Part shown: in pieces, positions 58,652-64,000 of the stretch | Layout of the letters: each line of letters begins with the position of its first letter | How positions within the stretch are numbered: position 1 is the stretch's first letter | Notes under the pieces: generated by a model | The model's input: only the letters and a program-made list of their open reading frames with translations | Told to the model about the DNA's origin: nothing | Database searches by the model: none | Source of the DNA: Caballeronia jiangsuensis | Lineage (GTDB): Bacteria; Pseudomonadota; Gammaproteobacteria; Burkholderiales; Burkholderiaceae | Assembly: GCA_000648925.1 (NCBI GenBank) | Contig: JFHF01000044.1 | Span: forward strand, 1 to 64,000 | Length of the DNA: 64,000 nt | Direction: 5' to 3' | Made by a program: the position numbers and the translations under genes

Positions 58652-59329
58652 ATGATTACGCTCTACGATTACGAACTTTCGGGAAACTGCTACAAGGTCC
58701 GATTGCTGCTCTCCATGCTTGGACTTGAGCATAGGCTTGAGTCGGTCGAGTTTTATCCGAGCAAGTTACATAAATCCGACGCGTTCCTTCGAGTCAATCC
58801 GCTCGGACAGCTGCCTGCACTTACCGACGACAAACTTACGCTTCGCGATGCACAGGCGATTCTGGTCTACCTTGCCTCTCAATACGACAAGAGTGATCAG
58901 TGGTACCCGAGCGCAAACGCAAATCTAGTCGGGGAAATCCAGATGTGGTTGTCGTTCGCCGACAGTCTCACGGGCTCCATCTCCGCGGCACGCCTGCATG
59001 ACCTCTTCTTCTTCGATTTCGACGAAGAGGCCTGCCGCAGACGCGCTCACGAGTTGTTGAGGATTCTCGACGAGCATCTCTGGATGCGTGAAAAGACTGG
59101 AGGAAAATTCCTGTGCGACGCGGCGCATCCGACGGTCGCCGATATCGCGTGTTTCCCTTACGTCATGCTCTCGGACGAGGGTGGAGTGTCACTCAGCGAT
59201 TACGCATCGGTGCGCCGTTGGACCGACCGAGTGAAACGCATCCCGGGGTTCATCGTGATGGCCGGTGTGTTCCCGACGGCCCAACTGCCGGCGCAGTGCA
59301 ATGCGCAGCCTCGCCAGGCGAGTGCCTAA
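58652..59329 (+). CDS. ndmE: glutathione-S-transferase-like scaffold protein
   Basis: A 225-residue GST-fold protein: thioredoxin-like N-terminal domain ('YDYELSGNCYKVRLLLSMLG', 'RVNPLGQLPALTDDKLTLRDAQAIL'), then a helical C-terminal domain. It sits 11 bp after ndmD. In CBB5 the equivalent NdmE is needed to hold NdmC and NdmD together in the N7-demethylase, and is thought to act structurally rather than as a transferase. The assignment rests on this exact neighbourhood as well as on fold. A catalytic role in glutathione-dependent formaldehyde capture is not excluded, since frmA follows directly. Confidence 0.9.
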   Translation: MITLYDYELSGNCYKVRLLLSMLGLEHRLESVEFYPSKLHKSDAFLRVNPLGQLPALTDDKLTLRDAQAILVYLASQYDKSDQWYPSANANLVGEIQMWLSFADSLTGSISAARLHDLFFFDFDEEACRRRAHELLRILDEHLWMREKTGGKFLCDAAHPTVADIACFPYVMLSDEGGVSLSDYASVRRWTDRVKRIPGFIVMAGVFPTAQLPAQCNAQPRQASA

Positions 59330-59386
59330 TGCGCTTGGCGCGAGAGCGCAACCTCAAATTCAACTTACCTACAAAGGCTTAGATCG

Positions 59387-60493
59387 ATGAAAACGAAAGC
59401 AGCAGTCGCATGGAAGGCAGGCGAACCTCTGACCGTGGAAGAAGTGGACTTGGCTGGCCCGCGCGCAGGTGAAGTCCTGATCGAAGTCAAAGCGACCGGT
59501 ATCTGCCACACCGACTACTACACGCTTTCAGGCGCCGACCCCGAAGGACTCTTCCCGGCGATTCTCGGTCACGAAGGAGCGGGCGTCGTCGTCGACGTTG
59601 GTCCGGGCGTCGGCACGCTCAAAAAGGGCGACCACGTCATCCCGTTGTACACGCCGGAATGTCGTCAATGCAAATTCTGCCTGTCGCGCAAGACGAACCT
59701 CTGCCAGTCGATTCGCGCGACACAGGGCAAGGGCCTTATGCCGGATTCGAGCTCGCGCTTTTCGATCGACGGCAAACCGTTGTTTCACTACATGGGCACC
59801 TCGACGTTCTCGAACTACATCGTCGTGCCCGAAATCGCTGTAGCGAAGGTTCGTGAGGATGCGCCCTTCGACAAGATTTGCTACATCGGCTGTGGCGTGA
59901 CCACGGGTGTGGGCGCAGTGGTCTTCTCGGCGAAGGTTGAAGCGGGTGCCAATGTGGTCGTGTTCGGGCTCGGCGGAATCGGGCTGAATGTGATTCAAGG
60001 CGCGAAGATGGTCGGCGCGGACAAAATCATAGGCGTTGACATCAATCCGGGACGGGTCGAACTGGCGAAGAAGTTTGGTATGACTCACTTCGTGAATCCC
60101 AAAGAAGTGGACAACCTCGTCGACCACATCGTGCAACTGACGGACGGTGGCGCTGACTACTCCTTCGAGTGCGTTGGCAATACGACCCTGATGCGTCAGG
60201 CACTTGAGTGCACTCATAAGGGCTGGGGCCAGTCGTTCATCATCGGCGTCGCTGCTGCAGGCCAGGAAATCAGCACGCGCCCGTTCCAACTCGTCACGGG
60301 CCGCGAATGGAAGGGTTCGGCCTTCGGCGGAGCACGCGGTCGTACCGATGTTCCGAAGATTGTCGACTGGTATATGGAAGGCAAGCTCAACATCGATGAC
60401 TTGATTACTCACCATCTGAAACTCGAGCAAGTGAACGAGGGCTTCGACCTGATGAAGAAGGGCGAATCCATCCGGTCTGTCATCATCTACTAA
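59387..60493 (+). CDS. frmA: S-(hydroxymethyl)glutathione dehydrogenase (class III ADH)
   Basis: A 368-residue zinc enzyme, the length typical of class III alcohol dehydrogenase. It oxidises the spontaneous adduct of formaldehyde and glutathione to S-formylglutathione with NAD+. It has 'ATGICHTDYYTLSGADPEG', 'FPAILGHEGAGVVVDVG', structural-zinc cysteines in 'PECRQCKFCLSRKTNLCQ', and 'VFGLGGIGLNVIQGAKMVGA' for NAD. It is placed after ndmCDE to remove the formaldehyde released by each N-demethylation, as in the CBB5 cluster. Confidence 0.97.
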   Translation: MKTKAAVAWKAGEPLTVEEVDLAGPRAGEVLIEVKATGICHTDYYTLSGADPEGLFPAILGHEGAGVVVDVGPGVGTLKKGDHVIPLYTPECRQCKFCLSRKTNLCQSIRATQGKGLMPDSSSRFSIDGKPLFHYMGTSTFSNYIVVPEIAVAKVREDAPFDKICYIGCGVTTGVGAVVFSAKVEAGANVVVFGLGGIGLNVIQGAKMVGADKIIGVDINPGRVELAKKFGMTHFVNPKEVDNLVDHIVQLTDGGADYSFECVGNTTLMRQALECTHKGWGQSFIIGVAAAGQEISTRPFQLVTGREWKGSAFGGARGRTDVPKIVDWYMEGKLNIDDLITHHLKLEQVNEGFDLMKKGESIRSVIIY

Positions 60494-60502
60494 GGAGATT
60501 TG

Positions 60503-61369
60503 ATGCCGCTCGCTAAGGTCGAGGAACACGCAAGTTTCGGCGGTACGCAGGCAGTTTATCGGCACTCTTCACGCGCGGTCGGAGTGCCGATGAAGTTTTC
60601 GATTTACCTTCCTCCGCAAGCAGCTACGAAGAAGGTGCCGGCACTTTTCTACCTCGCCGGATTGACCTGTACCGAAGAGACGTTTCCCATCAAAGCCGGT
60701 GCTCAGCGCTATGCGGCCGAGCATGGCATCGCGCTTATTTCGCCGGATACCAGCCCCCGAGATACCGGCATTCCTTGGGAGAATAACTCATGGGAATTTG
60801 GCACCGGCGCTGGCTTTTATGTCGATGCGACCGTGGCACCTTGGAACAAGCACTTCAAGATGTACTCGTACGTGAAAGACGAGCTTCGAGAACTTGCGTT
60901 GGAGCATTTCCCTATCGATGAGAGCCGAATTGGTATCTTCGGCCATTCGATGGGCGGACACGGTGCATTGGTCCTGGCCCTGCGCAACCCGCATATTTAT
61001 AAGTCGGTTTCTGCCTTTGCTCCAATTGCGGCACCGATGCAATGCGACTGGGGGCTGGGCGCTTTCACGGGCTATCTGGGAGATGACCGCAACGAGTGGA
61101 GGCGCTACGACGCCAGCGAACTCATGCGAACGATGAGTACCCGGTTCCCCGAGGGGATTCTCATCGACCAAGGGCTGGACGACAAGTTTCTTACCGAGAA
61201 GCAGTTGAACCCGGAGGTATTTGAAACAGCGTGCGAGAAAGTGGGGCAGCCTCTTACGCTTAGAAGGCATGAGGGCTATGACCATGGATATTTCTTCATC
61301 GCATCGTTCATTGCTGACCACATCGCTCATCACGCACGCGTGCTGAACGCTCAGACCGGTTCGAACTGA
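60503..61369 (+). CDS. fghA: S-formylglutathione hydrolase
   Basis: A 288-residue serine esterase of the esterase-D family that splits S-formylglutathione into formate and glutathione. The nucleophile elbow is 'FGHSMGGHGALV', with Asp ('QGLDDKFL') and His ('GYDHGYFF') completing the triad. 'FYLAGLTCTEETFPIKAGAQR' is typical. AAGGAG supports ATG 60503 rather than TTG 60500. It lies 9 bp after frmA. The formate goes to the NAD-dependent formate dehydrogenase encoded at 39.2-40.4 kb. It is the last gene of the ndmC operon. Confidence 0.97.
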   Translation: MPLAKVEEHASFGGTQAVYRHSSRAVGVPMKFSIYLPPQAATKKVPALFYLAGLTCTEETFPIKAGAQRYAAEHGIALISPDTSPRDTGIPWENNSWEFGTGAGFYVDATVAPWNKHFKMYSYVKDELRELALEHFPIDESRIGIFGHSMGGHGALVLALRNPHIYKSVSAFAPIAAPMQCDWGLGAFTGYLGDDRNEWRRYDASELMRTMSTRFPEGILIDQGLDDKFLTEKQLNPEVFETACEKVGQPLTLRRHEGYDHGYFFIASFIADHIAHHARVLNAQTGSN

Positions 61370-61419
61370 CCTCACCCAAGCGTCTCGGCCGCGCTGGCCT
61401 CCTCCGGCGCGTCCTTTTC

Positions 61420-61444
61420 GCCCCGGCATGCTCGGGGCTTTTTT
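61420..61444 (+). terminator. intrinsic terminator of the ndmC-fghA operon
   Basis: GCCCCG, 7-base loop, CGGGGC (61420-61438), then six T (61439-61444), 50 bp after the fghA stop codon. Confidence 0.85.
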
Positions 61445-61575
61445 CTCCTTTGACTCGGCATGAGCGCAACACTGGGCTCGAGCCGTTGATTGTTCGGGCA
61501 ATGCGTCGATAGACGCTTTCGGCTCACCGGATTCGGAGTCCAAAAATCTCTCCTGTCACAGACGGACTCCGACTT

Positions 61576-61605
61576 CCCCCCAGTCACCCGCTGGGGGGTC
61601 TTTTT
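61576..61605 (+). terminator. second intrinsic terminator
   Basis: CCCCCCAG, 7-base loop, CTGGGGGG (61576-61598), followed by TCTTTTT. The 8 bp GC stem is strong. It may back up the first terminator or end a transcript not recognised here. Confidence 0.8.
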
Positions 61606-62044
61606 CATCCCGGACTGTCTTTAGCGGGAGAACTGTGAAAGCACCAAATCGGACCGCGAGGGCGCTGGCGTCATTTCGCAATGCATGCTTCGAGGCCGCA
61701 GAGCTACCTCCTCGAAGCACAATTGCTTTGCTTGCGACTCGCTGCGCGATGCTGAAGTGGCAATCAAACGGGCTGTAGCATTGGGCCTAACTTTGGACGA
61801 TGGTCTCTTACGAAAACTTTTTCCGCTGTCAGTGCAGTTGTTCGGACGCTTGAGAGAAAGGAGGCTTCGTCCGCCGACATCGAAATGGCATTCGTGGCCG
61901 CGAAGGAGATTGCCGGTCTCTGACTCGACGTTTCGATGTCAGTCCTCCATCAAATCCTTGATATGCGCTTAGACCCGGGCAGGCTGACAAGCGGCTCGTG
62001 ACCGTCCGACCGCGATCGCCAACCATGTCGTAAGGAATATCACG

Positions 62045-64000
62045 ATGAATACGGGATTAGCCGCGGCCGATCTTTCCAAGCAAACTCACGAGAACGCGTT
62101 GAGCGTGGTGGGTGCCGAACATGAAAACCGTCTGCTAGTGATAGGCGAGAGCACCGATGACGGTCTGGGGAGAGATATTCGATATCTAGGTCGCCTCCTA
62201 GGAGAGGTCCTGCGCGAGCAAGAAGGTGACGCAGCGTTCGAACTTGTAGAGACGATCCGACAGACAGCTGTTAGCGTGCGCCGCCAGGGCGCCGAAGCAG
62301 CGCATGCAGTAACGGAGCGGCTGCGCGCCCTATCTTCGAAGCAGACTGTAAGCGTGGTGCGAGCGTTCAGCTATTTCTTGTTTCTCGCGAATATCGCCGA
62401 GGATCGTCACCACAATCGCGTGCGTCGATCTATTGCACTTGCTGGACACACACTGCAGCCCGGGACAATCGCTCATGCAGTCGCGCGCGTGTGCCAGCAT
62501 CACGAGGTGACAGCAGCTCACGACCACCTGCAAAAATTTTTCGACTTCGCTCACGTCGTGCCAGTCCTTACGGCGCATCCTACGGAGGTATCTCGTAGAA
62601 GCCTACTTGATGCCCAACGCATCATCGCTCGGCTCCTTGCAGAACGGGAACGCGACATGACCGTTCGTGAGCGCACCCAGCATGAAGCGATGCTTCGCGC
62701 ACGCGTGACAACGCTCTGGCAAACGCGCATGCTGCGCGATACGCGTTTGACAGTCGTCGATGAGATTGAGAATGCTCTCTCTTACTATCGTGCGACGTTC
62801 CTTGGGGAAATCCCTGCGCTTTATTCTGACATCGAAGACACGCTCGCTCAACACGGTCTCTCGTCTAATGTGCCCCCATTCCTCCAAATGGGCAGTTGGA
62901 TTGGCGGCGACCGTGACGGAAATCCAAACGTTAATGCGGAGACGCTTGAGGTAGCGATCGCTCGCCAAGCCACCGTGGCATTTGAATATTACTTGGAGGA
63001 GGTTTTCCAACTGGGCGCTGAGCTTTCGGTGTCGGACACCCTAATCAGCTCAAGCCATGCCTTGAAAGAATTGGCGGGAATCTCTCCTGATCGGTCGCCA
63101 CACCGGACCGATGAGTTGTACCGCAGGGCGTTGATTGGGATTTATACGCGTCTCGCCGCAAGCGCCCGTGTACGTCTGGGCGAAGGCGCGGTCGCGCTAC
63201 GAAATGCGGGACGCGGGGTTGCTCCCATCCGGGCCATTCCTTACGTTGATTGCGCCGAATTTACGAGTGACCTAAACGTGTTAAGGGACTCGCTCGCGGC
63301 GCACCACGGTTCTTCGATGTCAAAGTTGCGACTATCGCCGCTTATCCGAGCAGCAGAGGTTTTTGGGTTTCATTTGGCGAGTATCGACCTGCGCCAAAGC
63401 TCTGACATCCATGAGTCTGTAATCGCAGAGCTGCTTGCTCGAGCGAACGTCGTTCCCAACTACGCAGCGCTCCCGGAAGAAAAAAAGCGAGAAGTGCTTC
63501 TTAGGGAACTGACACAACCGCGACCGCTGCGCGTGCCTCATGTGCAATATTCTCCGCTTTTAACTGTCGAACTCGGCGTTCTGGAATCGGCACGAGAGAC
63601 GCGAAAAAGATTTGGCACGCGCGCAGTGCGCAACTACATCATCTCGCACACCGAAACGGTCAGTGATTTATTGGAAGTGATTCTTCTGCAAAAGGAAGTT
63701 GGCTTGCTAGCAGGTTGCCTGGGCAGCCACGACGATCCAGCCTCTCTTGGCCTTATGGTTATTCCGTTGTTTGAGACCATCGTTGATCTACGCAATGCTC
63801 CGGTTATTTTGGGGGAATATTTCCGGCAAATAGGTATCGATAAACTCGTAGAGAACCAGGGGGGAGAGCAGGAAGTCATGCTGGGCTATTCCGACAGCAA
63901 CAAGGACGGCGGGTTTCTTACGTCGAACTGGGAGCTGTATCGTGCCGAGCTGGCATTAGTGGCCCTCTTCAAGAAAAGTGACATTAAGCTGCGCTTGTTC
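62045..64000 (+). CDS. ppc: phosphoenolpyruvate carboxylase, N-terminal 652 residues (cut by window end)
   Basis: An open frame from ATG 62045 runs off the right edge without a stop. It encodes PEP carboxylase, which makes oxaloacetate from phosphoenolpyruvate and bicarbonate. Visible are 'PVLTAHPTEVSRRSLLD' (family signature with the key His), 'PPFLQMGSWIGGDRDGNPNV', 'LRQSSDIHESVIAELLA', and 'EVMLGYSDSNKDGGFLTSNWE', which is the second signature. About 250-300 residues remain outside. It is anaplerotic, and beside a C1/purine pathway it might help assimilate small products, but this link is inference. Its AT-richer codon use compared with ETF-QO or catA suggests an acquired copy. Confidence 0.95.
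   Translation, partial: MNTGLAAADLSKQTHENALSVVGAEHENRLLVIGESTDDGLGRDIRYLGRLLGEVLREQEGDAAFELVETIRQTAVSVRRQGAEAAHAVTERLRALSSKQTVSVVRAFSYFLFLANIAEDRHHNRVRRSIALAGHTLQPGTIAHAVARVCQHHEVTAAHDHLQKFFDFAHVVPVLTAHPTEVSRRSLLDAQRIIARLLAERERDMTVRERTQHEAMLRARVTTLWQTRMLRDTRLTVVDEIENALSYYRATFLGEIPALYSDIEDTLAQHGLSSNVPPFLQMGSWIGGDRDGNPNVNAETLEVAIARQATVAFEYYLEEVFQLGAELSVSDTLISSSHALKELAGISPDRSPHRTDELYRRALIGIYTRLAASARVRLGEGAVALRNAGRGVAPIRAIPYVDCAEFTSDLNVLRDSLAAHHGSSMSKLRLSPLIRAAEVFGFHLASIDLRQSSDIHESVIAELLARANVVPNYAALPEEKKREVLLRELTQPRPLRVPHVQYSPLLTVELGVLESARETRKRFGTRAVRNYIISHTETVSDLLEVILLQKEVGLLAGCLGSHDDPASLGLMVIPLFETIVDLRNAPVILGEYFRQIGIDKLVENQGGEQEVMLGYSDSNKDGGFLTSNWELYRAELALVALFKKSDIKLRLF

Larger units (their letters stand above)
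61370..62044. other. gene-poor stretch after the ndm operon
   Basis: About 675 bp with two intrinsic terminators (listed separately). Past 61610 I see no supported gene. A frame at 61685-61972 contains 'RDAEVAIKRAVALGLTLDDGLLRKLF' but has no ribosome-binding site or recognisable family. The ppc ribosome-binding site (AAGGA, about 62032) lies at the end. Confidence 0.45.

Noticed and set aside
59528..60565. 345-codon reverse frame opposite frmA
   Set aside because: It is a shadow of a strongly conserved dehydrogenase gene.

Overview
The window reads as an accessory, catabolic region of a Burkholderiales bacterium, most likely Paraburkholderia or a near relative. The basis is the Gram-negative porin type, GC-rich codon use, ETF and ETF-quinone oxidoreductase types, and remnants of mobile DNA. 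The genus is inference. No tRNA, rRNA or CRISPR array was seen.

Left edge (1-6.0 kb): small accessory genes (Cys-rich mini-protein, DUF3892, CoiA-like protein, ParE-type toxin with its antitoxin, a basic DNA-binding-like protein). These are followed by a graveyard of mobile DNA: a frameshifted tyrosine recombinase abutting a GNAT gene that has lost its start, an IS5-like transposase remnant and a DUF6602 fragment.

Terpene region (6.0-28.7 kb): a TetR regulator faces a long + strand cluster. It holds two acyl-CoA dehydrogenases, an acyl-CoA ligase, etfBA, a frameshifted thioesterase, a CaiB-type CoA transferase, then alcohol dehydrogenase, aldehyde dehydrogenase, a CYP108/P450terp-like P450, ferredoxin reductase and terpredoxin-like ferredoxin. 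The last five match the terA-terB-terC-terPA-terPB order of the Pseudomonas alpha-terpineol operon. They are followed by an APH-type kinase, an all-helical companion, a CrtC/AttH-like protein, a porin and ETF-QO. Together they could take a monoterpene alcohol through allylic hydroxylation to the acid, activate it with CoA and pass beta-oxidation electrons to quinone. The kinase suggests a phosphorylation/elimination step for a tertiary or gamma hydroxyl group.

Middle (28-34 kb): a TetR regulator, catA, a bacteriohemerythrin, a thioredoxin-reductase-like flavoprotein without its CxxC, and a decayed duplicate of the gntR-ndmC junction.

Methylxanthine region (34-61.4 kb): genes close to the caffeine N-demethylation system of Pseudomonas putida CBB5: ndmA, ndmB, ndmC, ndmD and ndmE. 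C1 disposal genes accompany them: frmA, fghA and, about 19 kb away, an NAD-dependent formate dehydrogenase. Each demethylation should release formaldehyde, which would be oxidised to CO2 with recovery of NADH for NdmD. Uptake genes surround them: a BMP-type ABC transporter (ATPase and two permeases), its likely binding protein with a Tsx-like outer-membrane channel, and an NCS2 purine permease. A GntR regulator lies inside the cluster. The palindrome CTGGTAYACCAG occurs five times, before ndmA, ndmB, ndmC, the tsx-bmp unit and the decayed copy, and is a strong candidate for its operator. A TIM-barrel gene in the ndmA operon and a 2-oxoglutarate dioxygenase have no assigned role.

Right edge: two intrinsic terminators, a gene-poor stretch, and the first 652 codons of a phosphoenolpyruvate carboxylase gene that continues past the window.
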